Origin: Gnetum montanum
Taxonomy: Eukaryota > Streptophyta > Gnetopsida > Gnetales > Gnetaceae
Length of the DNA: 64,000 nt
Direction of reading: 5' to 3'
Assembly: GCA_015680685.1 (NCBI GenBank)
Contig: MNCI01001882.1
Coordinates: forward strand, 79,378 to 143,377
A program made the translations under genes and the position numbers. Positions within the stretch are counted from its first letter, which is position 1, and every line of letters starts with the position of its first letter. Positions 36,087-48,879 of the stretch are shown here, one piece after another. The notes beneath the pieces were generated by a model. It had not been told where the DNA came from. It was given only the letters and a program-made list of their open reading frames with translations, and searched no databases.

Positions 36087-39050
36087 ATGGATTCTACGCA
36101 TACAACCACTGCTGCTATGATCACCACTGACTTGGGTGCCACAACCATAAATCCCATCACCGTTCCTAAATCAACTTTCGGTGCAACAGGACCTCAGGGA
36201 CCATCGCATTGTTCATTGAGATTACAAGGTAGGGATCCTTCATTCACTGTCTTGACTCCTGAAGAGTATAATTTCATTTGGGTCAAGATCTAGGCAAAGC
36301 TTGCCCTTAGCTGAGCTGAGATGGAAGAAAAATGAAATTACGAGCTGATCTACAAAGGGGGTCAAGCCTTCACCCCTACTACATATGACATCATCCCCCT
36401 TACCAATCATTATCATGAACTCCTATCCCAACTGATTATGGCTAAGAATTCAATTACACAGTCTACTCTAGAGCCTCAAAACAAGGAGGAGGAGGAAGAT
36501 GAATTCGTAGCTCAGTCTGAACACATGGATTCATACCATACCCTCAACCCCCATACATATGTGAATCCCCTATTTAATCCTCTCACCGAAGAAGCTGCCC
36601 ATCTCAACCCAATCATGACCACCCAAACACATATTCCCATCGTCTGGTAGGCCACCACGAAATCCTCGGTCTTGTAGGTACAAATTCCACCTTAAAATAA
36701 CATGGGAGTAACCCCCTCGCCACATGTAATCAGGATTCCGTCGATGATACCTGCATCTACTGCCCCCCATTTCATTTCCCAAGCGTAGGTCCATACCACA
36801 CCTATAACCCACCCGGTGCAAATCCTGGTGAAAACCTTATTGTCGTAGCCCATTGCAAGGCAACAGATTGCAACCACCATTCAATCGCAGTGACCTGTTC
36901 AACAACCTACGGCTGGTTAGTGGATCACACCTATTGCACAACACAATTAATCTGTGTTCTATGGTGTGCAACCCTTGGCTGCATCTACCACACATGTCCC
37001 GTAGGTAACTGCAGAACATCCTTACACCTTCCATCCTACACATCCAGCGACAGCCAATTTTTTTGCACAGCCTATCGGGTGGTGGATTTCACAGGCAACT
37101 CCGTCCGTGGGGACAGTCCCCATCACGCCGTTTGTCAGCCACGCTATTGCTTCCTTTCCATTACCTGGTACTACTCTTCCAGCCCAACCCCCTGCTCCTC
37201 CAGTGCCAACTTCGTCATCAACAAGTCTGGATCAATATTTTTTGCTTATTCAGACCCTCACCGAGGAATTTAAGAGCCTTAAAGCTGCTGGCTCTAATAC
37301 AATACAAGTCATGGATTTCTACCATGATGACCCCATCAGCCTAGTAGTCCCCATGTTGTTGTTGCCTCTAGGGATGTCTTTGCCCCATTTTACTAAATAC
37401 AATGAGGAAGGTGATCCTAATGCTCATCTCGTTACCTTTAGGTCTGAATCCTTGCTACTACAACAATGGCCCCATACGATTATTCGTGTCTTCGCAATTT
37501 CTCTGGTAGGTAAGGCCTTGGCCTGGTATCGAGCACTCCCTCGCTCTTCCATCTCAACCTTGGAAGAGCTTCTAACACAATTTGTGACTCACTTTAAATA
37601 CAATTTAAAGCTAGAAGTCACATTAGATCAACTTATGGAAGTGAAACAAGACCTGCTCGAGCTAGTCCAAAAGTTTATATAGCGATGGAGTGCTACTCTG
37701 AATGAAATCTATGAGCCTATCATGAAAGCCCATCTGTTGGCTATTTTCAAAGGAGAAGTTAACGACTTCATCAAGTCTAAACTATACTACCTTGCCCCTC
37801 GCTCCCTGAGTCAAGCCTTCACGCAAACTAACAGCATCCAATATACTGTGGAGGCTAGCAAAGACCCAGTGTATGTGGCCTATAAGAAAGCCAATAGTAA
37901 GGGTAAAGACAAAGGTAAAAAAACAATGATGACAGTAGCTGTGCTGGCCGAGGGTGCCAAAAACAAGAATAACAAGAAGGCACCCACAGCGCCTACCGAG
38001 ACCACGGCTAGTGCAAGCAGCACCGGCCAAGAAGCACTTGCCCCTGAAAAGCCCTCACAGTCAAAACCAAACTTCGAGCGTAAAGATCATTCAAAATATA
38101 CAGCCCTACCTATAAAGCATTTGGAACTGTTGAAACAATTATTAGGAGTAGGATATATTCAAAACAAAAAAATATCTGAAGAAGCTCTGGAGCGTCACAG
38201 GCGTCATTGTGAATTGTTGAAGAACCCTTCTTTAGCTCTACCCAACGAACCGCCAATCCCTAAGTCTTTCAAGCTGGACCATTTTTGTGACTACCACCAG
38301 TTGTACGGTCATGACACCAATTACTGCTAGGCGTTGAAGGATGATATTCAACACATGATTGACAATGGTTATTTGACATTAGACAATAGTAGTCCAACAC
38401 GTCCCGAAAACTAGGTGATGCATGTGTACAAAGACCCGTTAAATGTAAATAATGCAACATACACCATCAACATGGTAAGTACGGACAGAGAGGGGAAAGT
38501 ATCACCTAAGAAACCCTTTGTGTTACATGTACCCATCAGTTCACCCTAGGAGCCGAGTTCTTCACCAGTAGTTGGCAGCGCCTCGAGGCCACCCTTTGTT
38601 ATTCGGACGCCCTCTCAAACTATAACTCAGTCTCACATTAACAATAAAGTCGTGGCCATGCCCACACCTACTCCTAAGGTGCCTTTTATCCTTAGGGCAC
38701 AAAAACCACCAGCTGCCCCTTTTACACAAGGGTGAGTCTCTAACCAAAACCATCAACCTCCATCCAACAAAAAAAGGGAAGGAGATGCGCCAATTAACGC
38801 AACCAAAGACCTCTCTACGCTAGGGTTTGCTAAGCCTAGGCCCCTAGCTTCTGTACCTTCACCTGCACCTTCTGGGCAAGGCAAAGGTACAGAAACATAG
38901 CCACCTCCCCTCAGTAGAAAGAAATACAACCCTCCAACCAACTTTATTCTGCCTCGGGAAATTCATCTCTTAGGGCGAATGGAAGAAGAAAGAGGAGACA
39001 AGCAACCCAACTGAGAGTGGGACCTCCTCAATGCATTTACACAAGTCAAG
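36087..39050 (+). pseudogene. gag, copy C
   Basis: The first ATG of the frame gives MDSTHTTTAA, then CSLRLQGRDPSF and YNFIW, the family's N-terminal motif. The gag core is at 37300-37930 (LPLGMSLPHFTKYN, GKALAWYRALP, QFVTHFKYNL). A Cys/His motif (CDYHQLYGHDTNYC) lies at about 38287-38328. A short PFVLHVP / PFVIRTP / PFILRAQ repeat follows at 38510-38710. Gag and protease share one frame from 36087 to 39983, interrupted only by nonsense codons (about ten), so no frameshift is needed for a Gag-Pro fusion. Confidence 0.85.
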
Positions 39051-39092
39051 GAGGCTCTAAAATAGAAGAACACAACATTAAGCCTCTATGAC

Positions 39093-39983
39093 TTGCTTAT
39101 GATGTCTCAAAAGCACCATGAGGCTATGGTCCATATGCTGACATCCATACCTGTGGATGAAAGCTTACCAGTGAAAGAGGAAGCGATACATGCTGTCATG
39201 TATCCCCCCACCGCTGAGAGAGCTAAACCTACCCCATTGACCTTTTATGATGAATCCATCAAAGATGATCCTGAGAAAGTTTGAGTGATCACAGAACCCA
39301 TGTTCATCACCATCCAGGTTGGTCAACATTGGATCCGAAGGGTGCACATTGACGATGGTGTAGCTACGAATGTCATCCCTTATCCTATAGTGGATAAGTT
39401 GGGCTTGGTCGACCAAATCAATCCTATGATAACATCATGCCTAAAGTTGTTCAACGATGCACGAGTTCAAGTCAAAGGGACAGTACATATCGATTTTGTG
39501 GCAGGAGACCAATTCCCAATAGACGCCACATTTATCATCATCGAGGAGATGCCCAGCTTCAACTTGATTCTAGGGAGGTCCTGGCTAGCCCAACTGAGGG
39601 TAGTTTCATCACTGATACACCAAGAGATACACCTACCTTATAAAGGGGGAGAGGTAGTGATACATGGTGATGAAATAACTCCTAGAACCATCAATAACAT
39701 CAAGGAAGAATGGGGTTTGGAAATCGAAATGCCTGAAAATCAAACCCATGTCCAAATTCTCGAACAAGTTGAAATGACTAATGACAGCCTAGCCTAGGCC
39801 GACCTACCATTTCAAGGAGAGGAAGATGATGTGAAGGAGTCAGGTCATAGATCTCGTCACCCTTATGCACCACTTAACGTAAAAGCCATCAAAAAAAATT
39901 ACGGGCTAGCGATTGACCTGCGTGATATTTACGTGCATCTTTACACTTTCACTAGTTTTGCCATTTACGCTTATCATTTTTGA
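39093..39983 (+). pseudogene. Protease region, copy C
   Basis: In frame with gag. MFITIQVGQHWIRR leads to the active site VHIDDGVATNVIP (about 39343-39380), again DDG. FNLILGRSWLAQL and IHQEIHLPY follow at about 39560-39645. The C-terminal tail, after a stop at 39796, continues to 39983 and resembles B and D only loosely (LNVKAIKKNYG). Stops at 39282 and 39796 interrupt it. Confidence 0.85.
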
Positions 39984-40139
39984 CTGTCAGTTTTGTTTAG
40001 TATACATATATTTATGTCCTCTATCAATTACGCCATTTATGTTTCCTAGTTTACACCATTTATTCTTCTTAACTCCTATTAGTTACATTAATACAATTAC
40101 GCAAATATTTACACTTTTATCAATTGCACTCTCTGACAT

Positions 40140-40350
40140 ACGTAAATGGCTCGCAACGACCTAAAACTAGTAAAGGCCTGCAACGGCCTAAAACTAGCAA
40201 AGGCCTAAAATGGCCCTAAACTAAAATATCTAATTTCTATCTTTACGCAAAAACCACTTAATGGCCCGGGACAGCCTCAAACTAGCAAATTCATCTATAT
40301 TTTACACAAACACTATGTAACGGCCCGCAATGGCCTTAAACTAGCAACTC
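40140..40350. repeat. Module-border repeat (ggccttaaactag), after protease C
   Basis: Five copies of a unit such as ggcctgcaacggcctaaaac or ggcccgcaatggccttaaac followed by tagcaa, at about 40149, 40171, 40195, 40263 and 40322. Positionally equivalent to the arrays at 28480 (B) and 54739 (D). The AT-rich interval up to 40522 shows nothing else. Confidence 0.8.
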
Positions 40351-40522
40351 CATTCAACAGTCACAATAACGCCACCTACCCAAAACCCTCAATAATTCTA
40401 TTTACGCTTTGTATAAATAAAAACATAAAATTAAAAACCATAGAGAAAATTTCATGATTAATCATGCCAAAATTCATATTTTCTTTGTTCCATCTCATAA
40501 ATAAAATCGTGCGTAATCATAA

Positions 40523-43500
40523 TTACGCATCCCCTCTAGCACCACTGTCTCCCGTATCGCTTAACTCTACTTCCAAGCCTAGCAAATCTTCTTCATATAG
40601 GCCATCGCTTTTAGGAAGTATTCCCTCATGAGGACCATCATCTTCATAGGGTTCTTCCACTAAAAATTTCTCCCCAAGGTGACGATCTGCGTCATTACAC
40701 TCTCCTCCCTGAACGTACGCCTCATCTTGTCCACCTTCTTCGTTCGTTTCTTGTAACTACATACAACAAGTATATCAGCAAAAGCCATGATAGGAAAATT
40801 CAGAAAATTCAAATTCAACAACACTAAAACTTACTCGCGATGGCCTTGCATCAGTAGCAAAGGGGAGTTGATCTAAGCTGACCCACAGACGTTGCATAAT
40901 CTCGTCTTTGGTCAATTTAGACCAAACCCCATTCCCCAAATTAGTTCTAGCCTTAACCTTTCCCTTCTCCACACTAGTCCACCAAGGTGGTTTGGGGAAG
41001 AAGGTAGGGACTGTGGTCTCTCCCCCAGGAAGAGTAATTTCTCTTTTCGGGGACGCGCTCATCGTCACCTGCTCCTGGAACTTCTCGAAGGCCGTAGACA
41101 CACCAATGACATTGAGGAACAATCGCAAGGATTGAGCTTCCATGGCAGAATTTTGATAATGCTAACGATAAGTGATACTTTCTTACTTATACAAATGCTT
41201 ATGATCTTTCTACGTCTGTCCCAACTCTTGGAAACTTGCACAAAAGTCCTTCTAGTATTAATTCTTCTGGGCCAAGAGCTCCATCTGCATCCTTTGCTCG
41301 ACTAATTCATAACTGGTTTGTATGTTGTTTCTGACTACAGTCCAGTAGCAAGCGTAGTCAATGACAGCTATACACCAGTCCTCTTCACCCGTTCGTCGAG
41401 CTTGCAGGAATTCACATCGTGACCTTAAGTCTCTGACCTCTCTGGTTAGAGACATCCTTTCCTTCTCTGATCTCTGCAACTTCTTCTAGAGGTCTTCATT
41501 GACATTCTGACTTTCCCACAGGGAGTGGGTCCAACGTAATGCACATTTACGCATTTCCTCATAAATGTTGTGTGGCACGACCGTTGCTTCCGATGAGGGT
41601 TCGATGGTGACCAGGTCAATGGGCTCCAGAGAGTCCCATCGAAGGCAAGCTCCTAATGACAAATATTAGATCAAATGTAATTAAGCATTGTAACCTTATA
41701 AAAAAATAAGCATGCGATAGCTGCAACATACCACCCCCAGGATCGACGCGTTGTAAGTGCTCGATCATATCACCGATGATGCCTTCCATAAAGGAGAATT
41801 TATCAGGGAATTTTCCCCACACTTTGCTTACAATGGTGGCCGGGGAATCACCTCATTCATCTATGGTATAATTAATTCAAAAAATTTGGCTAATAAAAAA
41901 ATCTCTTAAAAATATTAATAGACTGATTACCTCTTCCTGTCCCAGTGGGAAGTGCGTCAACGTTCTCTGCCTCCACTCTCTCTTCACACACAAGGGTCTG
42001 TGCATCACTCACTCTAATAACTGGGGCCTCCTCTTCCAAACCTGGGGCCCCTTCCCCATGTTGTAACACCATAACCCCTGTCTCAGGGGTCAACTGCTTT
42101 GTAGGTCTCCCCATTCCTGCTATATAACACACTTAAATAATTCAAAACACCTTGAATAAGTTACGTAATACAACAATTACCATAACTTTTACTTTATCCT
42201 CTTACTTTCCAGGTGGAATTTTACTCCACTGACACTTGACTTGTACAGTTCTGTCGGTGCCACCTGTCGGCTCCATAGGCGCCTCGGTTAGACGAGGCCT
42301 TTTACGTTGAACTGAAGCATCCACTATTTCTGCTGCTAGGCACTTCCCCCATGACACATCACTGGTGTAAGAGGGAAGCACCCCACCTACACTATTAGAG
42401 CCTCGCATTCGAGGTGCCACCACATTCCTAGTTGTTATAGAAAATGACTTCCCAATTCCCTCTAGAGGATCTTGTGACTGGGTAGTGCCGAAGAGGTGGG
42501 AGATCCAGGGTTTGGATAACTGGTCTCAATCCTGTTACACCAAGACCCCATTCCTCTGGACCACCAGAAATTTGGAAAAACAATAGAGGAAAGCTATGAA
42601 AAAGGTGAAGTGTACATTGAAACGAGACTTAAACTTTTGGCAGAGCTTGATCATTTTAGTGCATAACCCTTCGGCGAAATAGCTCACCCAATCAAATTGG
42701 GTCCATTCCTTTATCACCTCTTGCATGATATGGGCCTATTGTATGGTGAAGAACTTCCCCTACGAGAGTGTTCTGGGGAAGGCCCGGGCTTGGAAGAGGG
42801 GATAAATGGTCTTGGCAACCTCCAAATCGATCTTTTCACAAGGAATCTCCTTCGTGTCCTTCTTAGTCCCCAGCCACTCCTCCGACTCTTCCTGAAATTT
42901 GAGGCTTCTCCTTGACTTTTCTTCTATGGGAAGACCATTGGAAGGGACACTGAAAAGATCAGTAAATAGTTGAGCATCAATGTCAAAATGTACATGCACG
43001 TTACGCACACGCGTGCAAAAATGTTCAGTCCCCTTGCTGAAGGAGTTAACCAGGGTTAGCATTTCACTTGCGGGGACATCGAGAGTTACAACTAGAAACA
43101 AATGCATTAGCCTCGCCTCCCGTAGCTTAGTAACCAACATAGCTGGGGCCACCACGTGGCCGAGCCAGCGTTGTGCTTCCTTTATGTCACCATAACGGAA
43201 GAGGAGGGTGTTCGCCTCACGACTGGAAATCATGATGGTAACTTCCCGAGATTCCCTAACTAATAACACAAGTCAAGATAGCAAAGACAATGTTATACAA
43301 CATTTCAAACAATAAGATCCTGTAACTAATTGTAACGATGAAACCTTACTAGGTCTAAATGGCAAAGGAAATGGAGGAAGCTTCCTTTGCACGTTCGTGA
43401 GGGTGAGGGGCAGGTTCAAAGTCCATTCCTCATGTAACCATCTGAGGCTCTAACAATTCTTGAAAGAATCAGAGTAACGGGTGGGATACTTAAGAATATC

Positions 43501-44575
43501 AAAGGCCATCTACCCCATGACATCGGCGCGTACATTGCTAGTGGACTTAAACTCATTTATCACCCTTTTGGTCAGGGATAATGTATCATTATTGTCCAAT
43601 AACCCATTTTCATTGATAAAGAACCTGTATCATATAATGCTTTACTATCTTACACTGTACAAGTTCAAACATTAGAAAACATATTAACATCACCGCAAGT
43701 AAAATGACTTAACTGCCTGAGTAATACACCATGCCCGGTGGATTATGAAAGTAGGTTGAGACATGACGGGCTACGAACAAAGTGTTATAGGCATGATAAC
43801 AACTAAATTTGGGCATCTCCCAAATCCAACTTAAATGCCTCAATCCTTTGGCGCTAAGTTCGCGATCTTGAGGTCGACCAGTGTCAATAGCTCCGTCTAT
43901 TAGGAAAGCCAAAACGCCCTGTGTAGAACTGACTAATAAATTTTCCAAAATGGCTATAGCCACATCACTCAGCAAATGTGACCAAATGATGATGTTATAG
44001 TTATGCAACAAAAACTGCAAGAACTCCTGCGCACCCTTCCGGAACCATGTTGCTTTCTCTTGTAGGCGAGTTTGAGGGGGAGGAGCATTGGCTGCGGGAG
44101 GGTTTATACAACATAAAACCCTGACTATGTCCAAAACAATTAGGATAGATTTCACCATTATGCTGTATAGAACATAAACATGTTACCATTAGATAAAATT
44201 CTAAATCTATATTTCATTGCATGCTTAGGAAAACTACAAATAATTCTTTAGCGATGCAGCCAAAATCACTTAAATCCTTGCAACAGTGCAAGGTTTGTCT
44301 TAGACAATGGCGATAGACGCAATACCACTATCTAAACCCTTGTTTTAATATAAGGTATATATCCCAAAACTCTAGTTTACGTAGATAACTCAAAAGAATA
44401 AACAAAAGAAAAAATATATCACCGAAAGCAATGCGAATAAGTGAGAGATGGCCTACTGATTCAGGGGAGTAACATCTCGTACTTCGACCAAGGCCTATGA
44501 AGCACGCTGTAGATTCTCCTACACTTCATCGATTTTCACCAATTTGGCATTCTTTCCTCTCACCTTCGGCACCAT
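40523..44575 (-). pseudogene. Antisense accessory gene (aORF), copy C, eight exons
   Basis: Model (minus strand): exon 1 44457-44575, exon 2 43713-44162, exon 3 43350-43624, exon 4 42210-43259, exon 5 41931-42119, exon 6 41732-41860, exon 7 40835-41652, exon 8 40523-40756; 3264 bp, divisible by three, with all phases as in D. Exon 2 is exactly 450 bp: SILIVLDIVRVL keeps the first motif-I Asp, then RKGAQEFLQFLLHNYNIIIW and NTLFVARHVSTYFHNPPG. Exon 8 encodes an acidic tail (LVEEPYEDDGPHEG). Damage: about ten nonsense codons, donor of intron 2 TT in place of GT, donor of intron 4 altered. Sequence divergence from D is large, yet lengths and phases are kept, which argues that the gene was once under selection. 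Confidence 0.8.
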
Positions 44576-45047
44576 AGTTACAGTTCTGTAAACCTTCACA
44601 AATAACGAACTGCTATCTTTTGCTCTTTCTCTCTCTCTGCGACAGCTAAATTCGAATTCGCAATAGCCAACAACCTGTTTTCAATATGAACCGCTTACTT
44701 ATAATATGCAAGAATAACCGACTTGATGCCCGATTAAAGTGGGACTTGCCTAAATGCTGGTGTTAGCATGAGATGGAACCCGAAGATCAAGGCATTAATG
44801 CAGTAGATATCGTATACATTACAGTCTGAAACGACCTTAAACTACTATACCTTATCACTTCGTAATCGAGTCACATTAATTACAGGCTGTTTACGATATT
44901 CAAAATTCAGTTAGCTCTTCACGCTCGACAATGTCATACCATACCTTTTCAAACTGTACCAAGCATCATATGCTAATACTTGCAGCATTTAACTTAGCAT
45001 TTTTCTAATTGCTTTCATATTTGGCAATTTTGTAGGACAGTTGGCAA
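44576..45047. other. Divergent interval between aORF C and pol C
   Basis: Contains one border-repeat copy (gaaacgaccttaaactac, about 44827), a weak minus-strand TATA-like tacttata (plus strand about 44698) and the pol acceptor. The dense TACGC array found in B and D is missing here; only isolated cacgct occurrences remain. Confidence 0.5.
45012..45035 (+). promoter_or_regulatory. Putative 3' splice acceptor before pol, copy C
   Basis: The T-rich stretch gcaattttgtag is followed by gacag and, 12 bases after the AG, by the ATG of pol. Same arrangement as in A and D. Confidence 0.55.
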
Positions 45048-48000
45048 ATGGACGCAAATTTATTTACACCCCTAGCCTTAACAGGCCCACATGAGGGAAT
45101 CGTTAGACAATTTGATCTCACACTAGTAGAAACTAACCTTTCCCTCAATGATGCAACCATAGCCACATCAGAAACGTCTCTAGACTAGCCAGAACAATAG
45201 ACGTGCACACTAGATTTGGAGGCTGGAGATGTAACCGAAGACCCCCTCAACGAGGTCCCTATGGTTACGCATAAAGGTGAGAACAAAACTCTTAAGGTTA
45301 GTTCTTTACTAGACCAAAAGGCACATGACAATATAAAACAGGTGCTCTAGAATAACATCACAGTATTCGCATGGTCATATGAAGATATTCTGGGACTAGA
45401 TCCAAGGCTAATACAACATAACATAATTCTAGACCCGCATATTAAAGCGATTAGATAAAAAGTATGGAAAATTAAGCCAAAAATCATGCTAGCAGTACAT
45501 GATGAGATCACTAAATTGTACCAAGCTGGTTTCATCCGCATGATCGATTACTCAGACTAGGTATCTAACATTGTAGTTGTTCCTAAGAAGACCGAAGGGA
45601 TATGCATTTGCATAGACTTACAGGACTTGAACAAATCCACAATCAAGGACAACTTCCTGCTACCAAGTATTGACCAACTAGTAGATACAACTGTTGGGCA
45701 TGTGCTTTTATCGTTCATGGATGGTTTTTCAAGCTATAATCAGATTTGCATCAACCCATAACACCAGCTGACCACAACATTCATGACACCCTGGGGGACC
45801 TTTTGTTACACTATTATGCCTTTTGGTTCAAAAAATTCCAGAGCTACGTATCAACGAGCTATGATGTACATCTTTAGTGATTATCTCCTAGGAAGACTGA
45901 ATGATTATGTTGACAATATAGTTGTTAAGTCTATAAGGTCAGAAGATCATTTAGAGGACCTAGAGTTAGTCCTTAAAAGATGCTCTAAATACGACTTCCA
46001 GTTCAACCCAAAGAAGTGCGTATTCGGAGTCAAAACTGGATGCATGCTAGGGTTTTTGGTGTTGGAAACTAGCATACGAGTAGACCCTAACAAGGTCAAG
46101 GCCATCATTGAGTTGACCACCCCTACAAATCTCAAGCAATTACGTGGGTTGCAAGGGCAGTTACAGTTTATCAGGCAGTTCATCTCGAAATTAACAGATA
46201 AATTACACCCTATGCAGCATCTGGTTAAGAAGGGGGTTAATTTTGAATGGACAGACGATTGTCAGCGTACATTTGACAGCTTGAAACAAGAACTTCAACG
46301 CTTGCCAACAGTATTCCCGCCACAAAGGGATCAGCCGTTCTACATTTACCTCTTAACCTTAGACGTATCCCTAGCTACATTACTCTGTCAAAAGAAATGT
46401 GATAGGTCAGAAGTACCCATCTACTACTTGAGTCATGCTCTATGTGCGTATGAAACGAGATATAATGAAGTAGAGCATAATTGTTTAGCATTAGTGTTTG
46501 CTCTCAAAAAGTGCAGACACTATCTCTTCCGTAGCAAAGTTAATATAATTTGCAAGAATAACATCCTGAGAGCTATTACACACAACCTATATGAAAGTAG
46601 TAGGATAGCTCATTGGAAAGCTATCACGGTAGAATTCAATCTGCATTACATTGGCCAATCTTCTACGAAAGGCCAAGTGATAGCCGACCAACTAATGACA
46701 TCACCTAGTGACAGTCAGGTGATGATAGAGCCTGAATTTCCCCGATGAACATGTACATAGTCTAAGCCCTATTTTAACAGGCCTCCAAGCAACGTTACAA
46801 TTTGACAAAGTGTCAACCGCTAGAGGCGGTAGTGCCGCCATGGTCATTACGTTGTCACCTGAGGATGTACATTTGTACGCCTACCACTTGACCTTCCCCT
46901 GTATGAACAATGTGGCAGAGTACAAGGGGCTCCTTAGGGGATTATTAATAGCCAGAGAGCTTAACGTTCAACACCTAGCGATTAGGGGTGATTCGATGCT
47001 CATGGTAAATCAAATCATAGGAGTCTACGCTTGCAAGGCTATACATTTATAGCCCTAGTGCGATATGGCTAAAGATCTTCTGAAGCAGTTCACAGCAACC
47101 GATGCCCAACACATGCCTCAAAATGACAACACGCTAGCCGATGCACTGGCTACATTAGCATTGAATGTGCCACTGCACCTGTTTGACACTTGTCCTATCT
47201 TAATGACAGAGTGTGCAGATCATGTCATTTAGATGGTGCAAATATTTTCACTACTCGCGGATGGAACACTAGAATGGTACGATAACATTAAAACTTACCT
47301 TCTACATGGCGAACCATCAAACGAGGTAACACACGCACAAAAAGATGCAATCCACAAGCGAGCTAGGCAATACGTCATCATAGGAGACAGTACCCTTTGT
47401 AGACACTCTTTTGATGAAGTATTGCTTACTTGCGTTAACAAAAACCAAGCACAACCTATAGTCGACGAAGTTCACGAGGGACTGTGTGGAGGACACGTAG
47501 CCCCACGGGCCATGGACGCTAAAATCCTTCGCTTAGGGTATTATTGGCTGTATATGGAAAAAGACTGTCTTACAAAGGTTAAAACATGTGACACGTGTCA
47601 GCATTATGTGAACCTTATACATGTGTCGCCTACGGAACTACACACGATGCAGATTACATGGCCCTTCCAACGATGGGGATTAGACATTATAGGGCCTATC
47701 GCACCAAAATCTTCCACAGGGCACAGCTTCATAATCACCGCTACTGAATATTTCACGAAGTGAATTGAAGCCATCCCTTTATGAAAGATCACATCTCAAC
47801 AAGTATGCCATTTCATTTTGGACAACATCGTAACTAGATTTGGCCTCCCGATGACTATCGTGACCGACAATGGCCCACAATTTAGTAGTGTGGAAACCAA
47901 ATCTTTTTGTGATAGCCTTGGTATCAAACAATATTTTTCCTTGCCTTATGACCCGCAAGAAAATGGTCAAGCTGAAGCAATTAATAAGGTCATTATCAAT

Positions 48001-48507
48001 TTGCTCAAGAAAATGCTCAGCAGTAACAAAAGACGATGGCATGAAAAGATCCTCTATGTGCTATGGGCATATCGTACCACATGTAGAACAACTACAGACA
48101 GTACACCCTATAGTCTAGTCTATGGATTTGAGGTAGTGCTACCTCTCAAATTACAAGTTCCTTCTCTGCGGATGGTCCTCTCCATGATTATAAATGATGC
48201 TCAACACACTGAGTCTTGGATCATAGATTTGGACTTAGTAGAGGAGAAGCGAATATAGACACTTGATACGATCGAAAAGTATCAAGATAAGCAGAGGCAG
48301 AAGCATTGTCATAATCTTCAACAACGTCCGATCGAGAAAGGAGATTTGGTTCTCAAGGTCGTTCGGGAACTAGTAGGAAAATTCTCTACAAAATGGAAGG
48401 GCCCTTTCTTAGTAGCCGACGTGTATGGCAACAGTGCATTCAAGCTAGCAAACATCAACGACAACAAGTTATCAAATCCCGTAAACCATATATACCTAAA
48501 GTGGTAG
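45048..48507 (+). pseudogene. pol, copy C: RT, two RNase H domains, integrase
   Basis: The start is MDANLFTPLALTGP. RT runs about 45430-46180, with MPFGSKNSRATYQ and LNDYVDNIVVKS; the active site is YVDN (45906-45917), so the second catalytic Asp is lost. Connection/gypsy RNase H lies at 46250-46720, an archaeal-type RNase H at 46800-47170 (EYKGLLRGLL, RGDSMLMVNQ, LADALATLAL) and integrase at 47440-48507 with a CxxC finger, GLDIIGP, TDNGPQFSS and ENGQAEA. Integrase DDE is intact. Faults: one extra C near 46741 and about eight stops, several in the RT N-terminal part. Confidence 0.9.
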
Positions 48508-48544
48508 TACATCTAGCTGCATATCTAGTGTTAACATTAGGTGC

Positions 48545-48879
48545 AACAATCGTCCACTATGACGTAAAACTGGCATTCTCCGCACGCGTCTGTCACGATG
48601 CTAAACTGGTAATGATCGTCCACTACGACGTAAAACTGGCATTCTCCACACATGTCCATCACAATGCTAAACTGGCAATGATCGTCCACTATGATGTAAA
48701 ACTAGCACTTTCTGCACGCATCCACCACAACCCTAAACTGGCAACGATCGTCCGCCATGATGTAAAACTAGCAAATTGCAATAGTCTGCTACCATGTAAA
48801 ACTGGCAGTGTTGTATAGGTCTGCCAAGACATAAAACTAGAATTTCCTTCACGTGTCTTCCACGATGCTAAACTGGCAC
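48545..48879. repeat. Module-border repeat, after pol C
   Basis: A composite unit of about 66 bp repeats: one half has gtccactatgacgtaaaactggc, the other a variant of catgatgctaaactggcaat. Seven to nine half-units are visible from 48548 to 48877. The LTR of copy D follows directly, with no purine-rich tract in between. Confidence 0.8.

Larger units (their letters stand above)
34197..48879 (+). mobile_element. Copy C: Tat-like element with antisense gene, divergent subfamily
   Basis: It has a 5' LTR, primer site, gag-protease in one frame, antisense gene, pol with its acceptor and a 3' border repeat. Sequence-wise it is clearly separate from B and D in LTR, gag N-terminus and aORF tail. Its 3' LTR is absent: copy D's LTR starts after the border repeat, so C is probably split by D and resumes outside the window. 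Confidence 0.8.

Noticed and set aside
48393-48818. 141-codon plus-strand frame with repeated HYDVKLAF units
   Set aside because: It is a translation of the border tandem repeat plus an out-of-frame piece of integrase; absent at the matching place in D.
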